DNA of 64,000 bases from Streptococcus cristatus AS 1.3089 (lineage in GTDB: Bacteria; Bacillota; Bacilli; Lactobacillales; Streptococcaceae). The translations under genes were made by a program, and so were the position numbers. The notes under the pieces were generated by a model, which made no database searches, was not told the DNA's origin, and saw only the letters and a program-made list of their open reading frames with translations. Below are positions 47,578-57,461 of this stretch, in pieces. The stretch lies in contig NC_021175.1 of NCBI RefSeq assembly GCF_000385925.1, positions 2,078,101-2,142,100 of the forward strand, written 5' to 3'. How positions within the stretch are numbered: the stretch's first letter is position 1; every line of letters starts with the position of its first letter.

Positions 47578-48693
47578 TTACTTATTTGTAAAGCTAAGGT
47601 TCTCTTCTTTCTTAATGACGCCTTGACTTATCTGAAAAATATTAATATCTTCTGGTAGATTATGTAAGTGATCTAAGCTAGTTGTCGTGATAAAAGTCTG
47701 GATGTTTTGAGAGATGGTTTCTAATAATTTAAGTTGACGCATGTTGTCAAGCTCGCTCATTACATCGTCAAGCAATAATATTGGAGTATCTTTTGTAAGA
47801 TTCTCGATGAGTTTAATTTCAGCTAACTTGAGAGATAGGACAACGCTACGATGTTGGCCTTGGCTACCAAATCCGGCTTCCATATCATTGATAAAAAAGT
47901 TGATATCATCTCGGTGAGGTCCGACACCTGTATTTTTTTTGAAAAGATCGCGTCCACAGCTTTCTGATAAGGCTGCTCGAAAAGAAGCTTCCAAGTCTTC
48001 GAGACACGAAAACGGAACAGAGGATACATACTTGATTGTCAATTTCTCTTTCCCTTGAGAAATATCGCTATGACTTTCCTGAGCAAAACCCTCTAGCTTT
48101 TCAATAAAGTCTAAGCGATGTTGCATGACACGACAACCAAAATCAATCAGTTGCTCATCTAAAACAGAAAGAAAGGTTTCATCTATCTTGTCATTGGCCT
48201 TAAGATAAGCATTTCTTTGCTTGAGCACATGATTATAGCCAGATAAGTCAGCAAGGTAGATGGGCTTGATTTGCCCAAGCTCAATATCAATAAATTTTCG
48301 GCGTAAAGCAGGGGCACCTTTAATGAGCTGTAAATCTTCTGGAGCAAACAAGACAACGTTGACAACCCCTATATAATCTGATAATTTACCTTGTTTTAAA
48401 TGATTTATTTTGGTGATTCTCCCCTTTGGTGTCAACTCGATGTCAAGTGGGATTTTACCCGCTGTTTTTTCAATAATTCCCGAAATTTGAAGATTTTTTT
48501 CTTGGAAATGAATCAAATCCTTATCGGTTCGGGTACGGTGACTGCGAGTAAGGGCTAAAAAATAGATGGCTTCTAGAATATTAGTTTTCCCCTGTGCATT
48601 TTGCCCCAGAAAGATATTAAGGCCAGGATCAAAATCAACCTCTGCAGACTGGTAATTACGAAAATGTTTAATTTTCAGCGTTTTTAACCACAT
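47578..48693 (-). CDS. recF: DNA replication and repair protein RecF
   Basis: A 371-residue SMC-like ATPase that helps load RecA at gaps. Walker A is [18 protein letters not shown] (residue about 36), the signature region is [18 protein letters not shown] and Walker [15 protein letters not shown]-terminal [13 protein letters not shown] is typical. It starts three bases after the yaaA stop, as in other streptococci where yaaA and recF are paired. Confidence 0.96.
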   Translation of the reverse strand: MWLKTLKIKHFRNYQSAEVDFDPGLNIFLGQNAQGKTNILEAIYFLALTRSHRTRTDKDLIHFQEKNLQISGIIEKTAGKIPLDIELTPKGRITKINHLKQGKLSDYIGVVNVVLFAPEDLQLIKGAPALRRKFIDIELGQIKPIYLADLSGYNHVLKQRNAYLKANDKIDETFLSVLDEQLIDFGCRVMQHRLDFIEKLEGFAQESHSDISQGKEKLTIKYVSSVPFSCLEDLEASFRAALSESCGRDLFKKNTGVGPHRDDINFFINDMEAGFGSQGQHRSVVLSLKLAEIKLIENLTKDTPILLLDDVMSELDNMRQLKLLETISQNIQTFITTTSLDHLHNLPEDINIFQISQGVIKKEENLSFTNK

Positions 48694-48696
48694 GGC

Positions 48697-49085
48697 TTAG
48701 GTTCCTGGAAAGCGAACAGGGGCTTTTTTGCTTTTCTGCTCGGGCTTTCTTTTCTTCTCTTCTTTTTTCGCTGGTTGAGATTTTTTCAAGTCCTTATTCA
48801 TGGTTTTAACTAAGTCTGCCACTCTTTTTTTCTCTGCTTGCTCCTCTTGATGTTCAAGAATTTCCTCCTGATTTGGAGCAAGGAGGACAATTTCCAGCTC
48901 TTGGTCTGGGAGAGAGACGACATCTCCAATTCTAAGTTTTTCCCTCGTCTATTTTCTAGTTCGCCGTTAAAAAAGACCTGATTATCTGCTAAAAATGACT
49001 TGATTGCTCCGCCACTTTGAATAATGCCAACTTCTTTTAAGAGAGCCTGTAGAGTAATGTATTCGTCAAATAATTTATATTCCAT
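48697..49085 (-). pseudogene. yaaA: S4-domain protein YaaA (RlbA-like), frameshifted
   Basis: The first part reads MEYKLFDEYITLQALLKEVG and continues through the S4 RNA-binding domain to NRRGKN. The frame then shifts. Adding one A to the five-A run (plus-strand T at 48937-48941) restores GKKLRIGDVVSLPDQELE, then LAPNQEEILEHQEEQ and a basic tail ending APVRFPGT at a stop three bases before recF, the expected length and position of streptococcal YaaA. As given, the protein would end at residue 91 with a foreign tail. This is either a true one-base deletion or a homopolymer sequencing error. Confidence 0.85.
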
Positions 49086-49274
49086 ATTTCACCTCAATCC
49101 TTGTCATTATATCATAATTTAAGCAGAAACTGTTCAGTGGTAGTCTCATTCAAGGACAAGTTTTACTAGAAAAACAGAAAACGCTTTAATCACTAAAATT
49201 GCCGATCCTTACAAAGCATTAAATAGCATTTCGTGTTATAATAGAAGTCTATATTATTCGGTATGAGGAGCGCA

Positions 49275-50522
49275 ATGGAAATCATAAAAGGAGTACATCT
49301 CCACTTCATTCAATCAGAAAAATTTAAAACCAATAAAATTAAAGTGCGATTCTCAGCTCCTATGTCTGAAAAAACAATAGCTGGGCGGGTTCTTACGGCC
49401 AGCATGCTAGAGACTTCAAATGCTCTTTATCCAACATCGCAAGCCTTTCGAGAAAAATTAGCGAATTTATACGGTGCTAATTACTCGACAAGCCTTTCAC
49501 GACGGGGATTAGTGCATTATCTAGATATCAATCTTTCTTTCGTGCGGGATCAATTCTTGAGCCGTAAGAATATGTTGGCAGATGAAATGCTAGATTTTTT
49601 GAAGGCTAGTCTCTTTTTTCCTCTGTCAAATGGAAAGGCTTTTGATACTAAAACCTTTGAAATTGAAAAGAGAAATGTTTTAACAGACTTGGAAGCTGAA
49701 ATTGAGAATCATTTCTACCATGCTCACAGAGAGTTAAATAATTTATTTTACGATTTACCAGAAATGCGGATTCCGCGTGTGGCAACAATCGAGCTTGTTG
49801 AAAAAGAAACAGCTGAAACTAGTTTCGCTGCTTTTCAGCAAATGCTAAATCAAGATCAAATCGATTTTTTCTTCATCGGTGATTTCAATGAGATTGCTGT
49901 CCGTGAGAAAATCCAAGAATTCCATTTTTCTGAACGAGAGCAGCCTTTACAGCTTAGCTATCAGCAAAACTATTCAAATATAACTAGAGAAAAGCTGGAG
50001 CAGCGAGATGTGCATCAGTCCATTGTTGAACTGGCCTACCATTTTTCTAGTCAATATGGAGATAGAGGCCATCTGCCCCTAATTGTTTTGAACGGCTTAT
50101 TGGGAGGATTTGCTCACTCCAAGCTCTTTGTCAATGTTCGGGAAAAAGAGAGCCTAGCCTACACTATTTCTAGTAGTTTTGATATTTTTTCTGGTTTGAT
50201 GCGAATCTATGCTGGAATTGACCGAGCAAATCGGACAAAGACCATCGCTTTAATCAACCGCCAAATTCTAGATTTGAAGCGAGGGCATTTCACAGATGAA
50301 GAGCTTGAGCAAACCAAGAATATGCTGAAAAATTCAATACTTCTAGCTCAGGATCGACAAAACACCTTGATTGAGCGTGCTTACATGTCCTCTGTTCTAG
50401 GGAAAAAATTTCTATCACTAGAGGCTTGGCTGAAAGCATTAGACAATGTCAGCAAAGCTGATCTTATAGAGGCAGCCCAGCAGTTGAAATTACAGGCGAT
50501 TTACTTTATGGAAGGGAAATAA
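49275..50522 (+). CDS. yfmF: M16-family peptidase-like protein YfmF (inactive subunit)
   Basis: A 415-residue M16 protein lacking the HxxEH zinc motif at the expected place (the aligned stretch reads LTASMLETSN). It contains the M16 fold (LANLYGANYSTSLSRRG; LLGGFAHSKLFVNVREKESLAY). M16B peptidases often work as an inactive/active pair, and the next gene has the active motif. The pair has been linked to EF-P 5-aminopentanol modification in Gram-positives. GAGGAGCGCA precedes ATG 49275. Confidence 0.85.
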   Translation: MEIIKGVHLHFIQSEKFKTNKIKVRFSAPMSEKTIAGRVLTASMLETSNALYPTSQAFREKLANLYGANYSTSLSRRGLVHYLDINLSFVRDQFLSRKNMLADEMLDFLKASLFFPLSNGKAFDTKTFEIEKRNVLTDLEAEIENHFYHAHRELNNLFYDLPEMRIPRVATIELVEKETAETSFAAFQQMLNQDQIDFFFIGDFNEIAVREKIQEFHFSEREQPLQLSYQQNYSNITREKLEQRDVHQSIVELAYHFSSQYGDRGHLPLIVLNGLLGGFAHSKLFVNVREKESLAYTISSSFDIFSGLMRIYAGIDRANRTKTIALINRQILDLKRGHFTDEELEQTKNMLKNSILLAQDRQNTLIERAYMSSVLGKKFLSLEAWLKALDNVSKADLIEAAQQLKLQAIYFMEGK

Positions 50523-51817
50523 TGCATAATCCAGGTCTAGAAAGAATCAATTATATAGCCGTGGGAGAAAGCATCTATCGGGCGGTACTAGCAAATGGAT
50601 TGCAGGTTTACCTACTCCCTAAAAATGATTTTAATGAAACCTACGGCATCATCTCAACACATTTTGGCTCTGTTGATACTAAGGTTGTTTCACGTGAAAC
50701 AAAGCAAGTTTCTCATTATCCAGCAGGGATTGCGCATTTTTTGGAGCACAAATTATTCGAGCATGAAAACGGCGAGGATTTGCTGCAGGAATTTACCAAG
50801 TTTGGCGCAGAAAGTAATGCCTTTACAAGCTTTACACGGACCAGCTATCTGTTTTCTACGACAAACTGTGTAGCAGAAAATCTGAAGCTGTTGCAGGAAC
50901 TCGTTTCCCAAGCTAATTTTTCAGAAGCATCTGTTCAGCGTGAGCAAGGAATTATCCAGCAAGAAATCGAGATGTACCAAGACGATCCAGATTATCGGCT
51001 CTTCTTTGGTGCTTTGAGCAATCTCTACCCTCAAACTCCACTAGCAGAAGATATCGCCGGAACGACAGAGTCAATCATGGATATTACTGTAGAAGATCTA
51101 ACAGAAAACTTCGAGCTTTTCTACCGTCCATCCAACATGACTTTATTTGTCATTGGAAATTTCGACTTGGAGTCCACTTTTGAAGATATCATACAAACAC
51201 AAGAGACCTTATCTCCTAAATTATTAACTGAAACAATTGAAAAAGAGCCTCTCATCTTACAGCCAGTAATTCCAACTGCTACTAGTCGGATGGAAGTTGC
51301 CAGTCCTAAATTGGCGATCGGTATTCGTGGGAAAGATGCGATACAGGATACGGAGCTTTATCGCTATAAAATTGCCCTGAAATTGCTTTTTGCCATGATG
51401 TTTGGTTGGACTTCCAAGCGTTTCCAGACTCTGTATGAAAATGGCAAGATTGACAATTCGCTCACTCTTGAAGTAGAGGTGGAAAAGGATTTCCACTTTG
51501 TCATCCTAACTATGGACACGCAGGAACCAGTAGGAATTTCTCATCAATTCCGCTCAGCCATTCGGAAGTTTACTCAGGATCCAGATGTCACAGAAACACA
51601 TCTAGACACGATTAAAAGTGAAATGTTTGGAGATCTTCTGCATGGTCTGAATTCTCTTGAATACATGGCAACCCAGTATGAACCGCATTTAAAAGGGGAA
51701 AATCTTTTTGATTTACCTAAGATTTTACAGGATATCACTTTAAATGACGTCTTAAAAGTCGGACGTCGCTTTATTAACCAGTGTGATATGACAGATTTTA
51801 CTATTTTCCCAAAATAG
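50522..51817 (+). CDS. yfmH: M16-family zinc peptidase YfmH (catalytic subunit)
   Basis: A 431-residue M16 peptidase. The zinc motif HFLEH (residue about 77, in GIAHFLEHKLFEH) is intact and a downstream glutamate lies in EQGIIQQEIEMYQDD. Start overlaps the yfmF stop (TAATG). A perfect parS site (50686-50701) is embedded in its codons for VSRETK, close to the 5' end. Confidence 0.87.
   Translation: MHNPGLERINYIAVGESIYRAVLANGLQVYLLPKNDFNETYGIISTHFGSVDTKVVSRETKQVSHYPAGIAHFLEHKLFEHENGEDLLQEFTKFGAESNAFTSFTRTSYLFSTTNCVAENLKLLQELVSQANFSEASVQREQGIIQQEIEMYQDDPDYRLFFGALSNLYPQTPLAEDIAGTTESIMDITVEDLTENFELFYRPSNMTLFVIGNFDLESTFEDIIQTQETLSPKLLTETIEKEPLILQPVIPTATSRMEVASPKLAIGIRGKDAIQDTELYRYKIALKLLFAMMFGWTSKRFQTLYENGKIDNSLTLEVEVEKDFHFVILTMDTQEPVGISHQFRSAIRKFTQDPDVTETHLDTIKSEMFGDLLHGLNSLEYMATQYEPHLKGENLFDLPKILQDITLNDVLKVGRRFINQCDMTDFTIFPK
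50686..50701. other. parS centromere site inside yfmH
   Basis: TGTTTCACGTGAAACA, a perfect parS palindrome embedded in coding sequence, about 13 kb from dnaA. Confidence 0.92.
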
Positions 51818-51875
51818 TTCCAAGTTTATTTCAAAATTTTGTTAGAATAATGTCTAAGAGAAAAGGACTATCCCT

Positions 51876-52691
51876 ATGAAAAAAAAAACGATAGGAGAGG
51901 TACTCAGACTTGCTCGAGTAAATCAAAAACTTACTTTAGCAGATGCAGCCAAAAAAACAGATATAAAAACTGACTACCTAAAGGCTCTTGAAAACAATCA
52001 ATACGAAAAATTTCCGAATGCCTTTTACGTCCGTAGCCTGCTACGAAAATACGCTTGGGCTCTGGATTTAGACGAGCAGATTCTATTGGAGGCATACGAC
52101 ACAGATAATACTGTCGTTTATGACGAAATTGAATTAGCTGAAAACGAAGAATTTCGAAGCAGAAAATATAAAAATCGTTCCTTTTCACTTCCGCTCTTTT
52201 ATTTCCTAGTAGTTGCCCTGTCTATCATTATTTTTGTCACCTATTATGTTTGGCAATATGCACATACAACTACTCCGCAGTTTACCAGCTCCGATAGTTA
52301 CAGTCTCGTCTCTGGCTCAAGTCTCGAAGAGCGTTCAACTCCACCTGAGACCTCCACTACAGACTCTAGCTCAACAAAAGAAAAGCTGGAAGTCACTGGA
52401 GAAGGAAACTATTTAACTGCAAAATATCGCGGCGAGTCGCAAACTACTCAGTTAACAATCTCAGCGAGCAACACCCAAAGCTGGATTAGTGTGACAAATA
52501 CGGACTTGGCAGCGGGTATAACCCTTACTCCAACCCAATCAAGCCAAACAGTGACACTCTCTCCCAATACAACTTATACAATAACTCTAGGAGTCGTGAA
52601 AGGCGTCACTGTCACTGTCGGCAGTCAAAAAATAGACCTATCTACCTTGACCAGCGACAGTGCTATAATTACCCTTACAATTGAATCATAA
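51876..52691 (+). CDS. rodZ: Cytoskeletal/cell-shape protein RodZ
   Basis: A 271-residue bitopic membrane protein. It has an N-terminal HTH_25 (IGEVLRLARVNQKLTLADAA ... YLKALENNQYEKFP, residues 5-65) and one transmembrane helix (about 106-130, FYFLVVALSIIIFVTYYVW). A Ser/Thr-rich linker and a C-terminal DUF4115 beta domain follow. RodZ takes part in peripheral wall synthesis in cocci. Located between yfmH and pgsA as in other streptococci. Confidence 0.9.
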   Translation: MKKKTIGEVLRLARVNQKLTLADAAKKTDIKTDYLKALENNQYEKFPNAFYVRSLLRKYAWALDLDEQILLEAYDTDNTVVYDEIELAENEEFRSRKYKNRSFSLPLFYFLVVALSIIIFVTYYVWQYAHTTTPQFTSSDSYSLVSGSSLEERSTPPETSTTDSSSTKEKLEVTGEGNYLTAKYRGESQTTQLTISASNTQSWISVTNTDLAAGITLTPTQSSQTVTLSPNTTYTITLGVVKGVTVTVGSQKIDLSTLTSDSAIITLTIES

Positions 52692-52701
52692 AGGAAGAAT
52701 G

Positions 52702-53241
52702 ATGAAAAAAGAAAATATCCCTAACGCTTTAACCCTTGTAAGAATTGCCTTAATTCCAATCTTTATTTTGATTTTGACTTTTGGGCATTCGCCAGCCATG
52801 CATATCCTAGCTGGAATCATTTTCGCCCTTGCCAGCATCACAGACTACCTGGATGGCTATCTGGCGCGCAAATGGCAGGTCGTGACCAATTTTGGGAAAT
52901 TTGCCGATCCTATGGCCGATAAACTGCTGGTTATGTCCGCTTTTATCATGCTGATTGAAATGAAAATGGCTCCTGCTTGGGTAGTAGCTATCATCATTTG
53001 CCGAGAGCTGGCCGTCACTGGTTTGAGACTTCTCCTAGTCGAAACTGGCGGAACAGTTCTAGCGGCCGCTATGCCAGGCAAGATCAAGACTTTCACGCAG
53101 ATGTTTGCTATCCTCTTTCTTCTGCTCCATTGGACGTTACTCGGTCAGATTCTCCTTTACATAGCCCTGATTTTCACTATTTATTCTGGTTATGATTATT
53201 TCAAGGGCAGTGCCTATCTCTTTAAAGATACATTTAAATAA
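52702..53241 (+). CDS. pgsA: CDP-diacylglycerol--glycerol-3-phosphate 3-phosphatidyltransferase
   Basis: A 179-residue membrane enzyme that makes phosphatidylglycerophosphate. The CDP-alcohol phosphotransferase motif reads ITDYLDGYLARKWQVVTNFG-KFADPMADK (D-x-x-D-G...A-R...G-x-x-x-D-x-x-x-D). N-terminus KKENIPNALTLVRIALIP is typical. Two adjacent ATG codons are possible (52699, 52702); spacing from AAGGA favours the second. Confidence 0.95.
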   Translation: MKKENIPNALTLVRIALIPIFILILTFGHSPAMHILAGIIFALASITDYLDGYLARKWQVVTNFGKFADPMADKLLVMSAFIMLIEMKMAPAWVVAIIICRELAVTGLRLLLVETGGTVLAAAMPGKIKTFTQMFAILFLLLHWTLLGQILLYIALIFTIYSGYDYFKGSAYLFKDTFK

Positions 53242-53242
53242 T

Positions 53243-54070
53243 ATGGAAAATATCATTGAAGTAAAAAATATTAGTTATCGCTATGACCATAAGTCTGAAG
53301 ATTATATTTTAAAAGATGTCTCGTTTCACGTGAAACAAGGAGAATGGTTGTCTATTGTTGGTCACAATGGCAGCGGAAAATCGACTATGGTTCGTTTGAT
53401 TGACGGTCTTTTGGAGGCCGAGAGTGGTGATATCATCATTTCTGGAGATAAATTGACGGCTGATAATGTCTGGGAAAAACGTCGCCAAATCGGCATGGTC
53501 TTTCAGAATCCTGATAATCAGTTTGTTGGAGCAACTGTTGAGGATGACGTTGCTTTTGGTCTGGAAAATCAAGGCATGGATTATTCCATAATGGTGAAAC
53601 GGGTCCATGAAGCTCTGGAGTTAGTCGGCATGCAGAATTTTAAAGAGAAGGAACCTGCTCGACTTTCTGGCGGACAGAAGCAAAGAGTCGCTATTGCTGG
53701 CGTAGTCGCGCTCCAGCCAGATATTATCATCTTGGATGAAGCAACCAGTATGTTAGACCCAGAAGGACGTCTGGAATTGATTCGGACTGTCAAGGAAATT
53801 AAAGATAAGAATCATTTAACAGTCATCTCCATTACTCACGATTTGGACGAGATTTCGCTGAGTGACCGTGTCCTCGTTATGAAAAATGGTCAGGTTGAGT
53901 CAACTGCTATACCGAGAGAACTCTTTTCTAGACCTGATTTGGAAGACTTGGGCTTAGATCAACCCTTTGTCAACCAGGTCAAAGCTGCCTTGATTCAAAC
54001 TGGGCTAACTCTACCAGAAACCTATTTAACTGAAAAAGAATTGCAGGAACAATTATGGGAATTACTCTAA
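53243..54070 (+). CDS. ecfA1: ECF transporter energy-coupling ATPase EcfA1 (CbiO)
   Basis: A 275-residue ATPase of the ECF importer core that serves several vitamin-specific S components. Walker [16 protein letters not shown]-loop [12 protein letters not shown], signature [10 protein letters not shown] and Walker [17 protein letters not shown] are all present. The start follows pgsA by one base; the longer frame from 53192 lies inside pgsA. A parS-like site (53322-53337) is embedded in codons for SFHVKQ. Confidence 0.94.
   Translation: MENIIEVKNISYRYDHKSEDYILKDVSFHVKQGEWLSIVGHNGSGKSTMVRLIDGLLEAESGDIIISGDKLTADNVWEKRRQIGMVFQNPDNQFVGATVEDDVAFGLENQGMDYSIMVKRVHEALELVGMQNFKEKEPARLSGGQKQRVAIAGVVALQPDIIILDEATSMLDPEGRLELIRTVKEIKDKNHLTVISITHDLDEISLSDRVLVMKNGQVESTAIPRELFSRPDLEDLGLDQPFVNQVKAALIQTGLTLPETYLTEKELQEQLWELL
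53322..53337. other. parS centromere site inside ecfA1
   Basis: CGTTTCACGTGAAACA, 15 of 16 bases identical to the parS consensus and perfect over the inner palindrome, about 10.5 kb from dnaA. Confidence 0.85.
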
Positions 54071-54894
54071 ATAAAGTCAGTTATACCTATCAGGCTGGAA
54101 CTCCATTTGAGGGTCCAGCGCTTTTTGAAGTTGATTTGGAAATCAAAGATGGCAGTTATACGGCTTTGATTGGGCACACTGGCAGTGGAAAATCAACCAT
54201 TTTACAGCTCTTGAATGGTCTACTTACTCCTAGCGAAGGCAGCGTGCAAGTTAATAATGTTACCATTACTTCAAGTTCTGTCAACAAGGATATCAAACAA
54301 GTTCGTAAACAGGTTGGTTTGGTGTTTCAGTTTGCTGAAAGTCAAGTTTTTGATGAGACTGTTTTGAAAGACGTGGCCTTTGGCCCGCAAAATTTTGGTG
54401 TTTCTAAAGAAGAAGCCGAGGCTTTAGCACGTGAAAAATTAAGCCTTGTCGGCATTTCCGAAGAATTATTTGGCCGCAGTCCTTTTGAACTTTCTGGCGG
54501 GCAGATGAGAAGGGTCGCCATTGCCGGAATTCTAGCAATGGAGCCTGATATCTTGGTTTTGGATGAGCCAACGGCTGGACTTGATCCAGCAGGACGCAAG
54601 GAATTGATGGAACTCTTTAAGAAACTGCATCAAGCTGGAATGACCATTGTTCTTGTAACCCATTTAATGGATGATGTCGCGAATTTTGCTGATACAGTTT
54701 ATGTTTTGGAGAAGGGGCGCGTTGTCAAAAGCGGGCAGCCTGCTCAGGTTTTTCAAGATATTGATTTTATGGAAAAGATTCAGCTAGGAGTACCTAAAAT
54801 CACGAAATTTGCTCAAGAATTAGCTGAAAAAGGAATGGAATTTGCTCATTATCCTATTACGATTGAGGAATTTAAGGAGATGATACATGGATAA
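54055..54894 (+). CDS. ecfA2: ECF transporter energy-coupling ATPase EcfA2
   Basis: A 279-residue ATPase, partner of EcfA1. Walker [16 protein letters not shown]-loop [13 protein letters not shown], signature [10 protein letters not shown] and Walker [17 protein letters not shown]. The QFAESQ-type Q-loop is the mark of the A2 subunit. It overlaps ecfA1 by 16 bases and ecfT by 8. Confidence 0.94.
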   Translation: MGITLNKVSYTYQAGTPFEGPALFEVDLEIKDGSYTALIGHTGSGKSTILQLLNGLLTPSEGSVQVNNVTITSSSVNKDIKQVRKQVGLVFQFAESQVFDETVLKDVAFGPQNFGVSKEEAEALAREKLSLVGISEELFGRSPFELSGGQMRRVAIAGILAMEPDILVLDEPTAGLDPAGRKELMELFKKLHQAGMTIVLVTHLMDDVANFADTVYVLEKGRVVKSGQPAQVFQDIDFMEKIQLGVPKITKFAQELAEKGMEFAHYPITIEEFKEMIHG

Positions 54895-55681
54895 ATTGAT
54901 TTTAGGACGGTATATCCCAGGAAATTCAGTCATCCATCGATTGGATCCGCGCAGTAAATTGGTGGCCATGTTCTGCTTTATCTTATTAATTTTCTGGGCC
55001 AACAATCTCATCACTAATTTGCTGCTATTTGTTTTCGTTTTTACTCTGATTTTTCTCTCAAAAGTTCCTTTGACATTCTTCCTAAAGGGAATTCAATCAA
55101 TGGTTTTCATTATTGCCTTTACCACCCTCTTCCAGCTATTTCTAACGGCGGGAGGCAAGGTACTTTTCCAATTTGGTTTCATTAAAATTACGGAATTTGG
55201 GCTTTCACAAGCGGGGATTATCTTTAGCCGTTTTGTTTTGATTATCTTCTTTTCAACTCTGTTGACCCTAACCACGACACCACTCAGCCTTTCAGATGCA
55301 GTAGAAGCCCTACTAAAGCCACTCAAAGTCTTTAAAGTTCCTACGCATGAAATTGGCCTCATGCTCTCTATGAGTCTGCGTTTCGTGCCGACTTTAATGG
55401 ACGATACCACGAGAATTATGAACGCTCAGAGGGCTCGCGGAGTTGATTTTGGTGAAGGAACGATTGTTCAAAAGGTTAAGTCAATCATTCCAATCTTAAT
55501 TCCCTTATTTGCTTCTAGTTTCAAGCGGGCAGACGCCTTAGCTATCGCAATGGAAGCGCGTGGCTATAGTGGTGGTGAAGGAAGAAGCCGCTATCGACAA
55601 CTTTCTTGGAAAATGATTGACAATCTGGCTATTCTCTCTATTTTCCTGATCGGTATCTTGCTCTTTATCTTAAAAAAATAA
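54887..55681 (+). CDS. ecfT: ECF transporter transmembrane protein EcfT
   Basis: A 264-residue T component with about five transmembrane helices. The coupling-helix motifs AQRARGVDF and [11 protein letters not shown] (the A-R-G pairs that contact the ATPases) are present near residues 183 and 220. It completes the ecfA1A2T operon. No terminator is obvious in the 186 bases before the LysM gene. Confidence 0.94.
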   Translation: MDKLILGRYIPGNSVIHRLDPRSKLVAMFCFILLIFWANNLITNLLLFVFVFTLIFLSKVPLTFFLKGIQSMVFIIAFTTLFQLFLTAGGKVLFQFGFIKITEFGLSQAGIIFSRFVLIIFFSTLLTLTTTPLSLSDAVEALLKPLKVFKVPTHEIGLMLSMSLRFVPTLMDDTTRIMNAQRARGVDFGEGTIVQKVKSIIPILIPLFASSFKRADALAIAMEARGYSGGEGRSRYRQLSWKMIDNLAILSIFLIGILLFILKK

Positions 55682-55802
55682 AGAATAGTATAAGTTTGAT
55701 AGCAATATTTTTGTTAGAGATCTAATGAAATACACTAAAAATCCTTTAAAATAATATTTTTATGTGTAAATCTCAATATTTTTGTAATATTCGCACTTAA
55801 AA

Positions 55803-55819
55803 TGTAATCTTTTAGTAAT
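55803..55819 (+). promoter_or_regulatory. WalR(VicR)-like box
   Basis: TGTAAT-CTTTT-AGTAAT matches the WalR direct repeat TGTNAH-N5-TGTNAH with one mismatch, about 50 bases before the LysM gene. Further TGTAAT copies lie upstream (55779 region). LysM hydrolase-like genes are known WalRK targets in streptococci. Confidence 0.5.
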
Positions 55820-55866
55820 ATTTAATGTGTATGATAGTATTATAACTAAAGGAGAAAACTTTTAAA

Positions 55867-56523
55867 ATGAGTATGAAAGTGAAAAAATTGACTCTAGCAG
55901 GAACGATTGCTACAGCAACACTATTTGCATCAACTATTGTTGCTAGTGCTGAATCTTATACAGTAAAAGCTGGAGATACCCTATCAGAAATCGCTGAAAG
56001 TAAAAAAACAACTGTTGAACGTTTGGTAGAATTAAACAAAATTTCAAATCCAGATTTTATCATGACTGGACAAGTTTTGGAATTGGGTGATTTGAAAGAT
56101 GTTGCAAAACAAACAACATCAGCACCTGTTGCCTCATCAGCAACACCAGCTGTTCCCGCACCAGCTCCAGTAGCCCCTGTAGCTCCAGCTGCACCAGTAG
56201 CTACGGAAACTCCTGTAGCTACTGCAACAACAGACTATTCTGGCTATTCATCAAGTGTCGTACTCGCAAATGGTAATACTCCAGGTGCTGTAGGTTCTTA
56301 TGCGGCTGCTCGTATGGCTGAAATGACAGGTGTGTCTGCATCTACATGGGAAAACATCATTGCCCGCGAATCTAACGGACAAGTCGATGCTTACAACCCA
56401 TCAGGAGCAAGTGGTCTTTTCCAAACAATGCCAGGTTGGGGATCTACTGCAACTGTTGAAGATCAAATTCAAGCAGCTTACCGTGCTTACAGTGCACAAG
56501 GACTATCTGCTTGGGCTTACTAA
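55867..56523 (+). CDS. Secreted LysM protein with lytic transglycosylase-like domain
   Basis: A 218-residue secreted protein. A signal peptide (cleavage near VASAES, residue about 28) is followed by one LysM domain ([28 protein letters not shown]-type). Next come an Ala/Pro-rich linker and a C-terminal domain ([29 protein letters not shown]) carrying the E-S-x-G and GLFQ motifs of SLT/resuscitation-factor-type enzymes. AAAGGAG precedes ATG 55867. Probable peptidoglycan hydrolase, likely WalR-controlled. Confidence 0.86.
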   Translation: MSMKVKKLTLAGTIATATLFASTIVASAESYTVKAGDTLSEIAESKKTTVERLVELNKISNPDFIMTGQVLELGDLKDVAKQTTSAPVASSATPAVPAPAPVAPVAPAAPVATETPVATATTDYSGYSSSVVLANGNTPGAVGSYAAARMAEMTGVSASTWENIIARESNGQVDAYNPSGASGLFQTMPGWGSTATVEDQIQAAYRAYSAQGLSAWAY

Positions 56524-56530
56524 AATAATA

Positions 56531-56562
56531 AAAAAATGACTAAACATATTTAGTCATTTTTT
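56531..56562. terminator. Bidirectional terminator
   Basis: AAAAAATGACTAAA-cata-TTTAGTCATTTTTT between the convergent LysM and sdaAA genes. Confidence 0.9.
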
Positions 56563-56580
56563 CTTACTCAAAGAGACTAT

Positions 56581-57453
56581 TTATTCTCCAAAAATTTCTT
56601 TTGAAAGTCTACGACCTGTAGGTGTTGTAGCAAGACCACCTTCAGCTGTTTCTCTGAAAGCAGTAGGCAGGCTAGAGCCGACCTGGTACATGGCATCAAT
56701 GACTTCGTCAACAGGGATTTTGGACTCGATTCCGGCCAGAGCCATGTCTGCTGCGATGAAAGCATAGCTGGCTCCCATAGCATTTCTTTTAACACAAGGT
56801 ACTTCTACCAGACCAGCCACAGGATCGCAAATCAAGCCCAGCATATTTTTGATGACAAAACAGATAGCTTGACTCGCCTGAAAAGCAGAGCCACCAGCAG
56901 CCAGAACCAAAGCAGCTGCACTCATAGCAGAAGCAGAGCCCACCTCAGCTTGACAGCCTCCTTCTGCGCCGGAAATAGAAGCGTTATTGGCAATAACCAA
57001 GCCAAAAGCACCAGCAGCCAGCAAAAAGTCTAATTGCTGCTCCTCTGTCAAATCTAATTTTTCAATCGCTGATGTAAGCACGGCTGGCAAGCAGCCGGCA
57101 CTACCAGCCGTAGGAGTTGCACAAACCAGCCCCATTTTAGCGTTGTGCTCATTGACTGCAATGGCATTTTTTGCAGCAGTCAGCACAGTGTGATCTGACA
57201 AGGCCTTCCCTGACTGGATATAGTGGTGTAGCTTGGCTGCATCTCCACCGGTCAATCCGCTGCGAGACTTGCTCTCGTCAAGCCCAAGAAGGACTGAGGC
57301 TTTCATCACTTCAAGATTTCGGCCCATCAGGCGTAAAACTTCGTCTCTTTCCCGCCCTGTCAATTCATACTCGGTCGCAATCATTAGTTCAGCGACATTG
57401 CCATTAAAATCTAAATCAGCCTGCTCAACCAATTCTTTTATTGAATAAAACAT
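56581..57453 (-). CDS. sdaAA: L-serine dehydratase, alpha subunit
   Basis: A 290-residue iron-sulfur subunit that with SdaAB deaminates L-serine to pyruvate. The cysteines that hold the [4Fe-4S] cluster lie in LVCATPTAGSAGCLPAVL, GGCQAEVGSASAMSAAALV and LGLICDPVAGLVEVPC. Length normal. It follows sdaAB by 8 bases. Confidence 0.94.
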   Translation of the reverse strand: MFYSIKELVEQADLDFNGNVAELMIATEYELTGRERDEVLRLMGRNLEVMKASVLLGLDESKSRSGLTGGDAAKLHHYIQSGKALSDHTVLTAAKNAIAVNEHNAKMGLVCATPTAGSAGCLPAVLTSAIEKLDLTEEQQLDFLLAAGAFGLVIANNASISGAEGGCQAEVGSASAMSAAALVLAAGGSAFQASQAICFVIKNMLGLICDPVAGLVEVPCVKRNAMGASYAFIAADMALAGIESKIPVDEVIDAMYQVGSSLPTAFRETAEGGLATTPTGRRLSKEIFGE

Positions 57454-57461
57454 CTCTTCTC

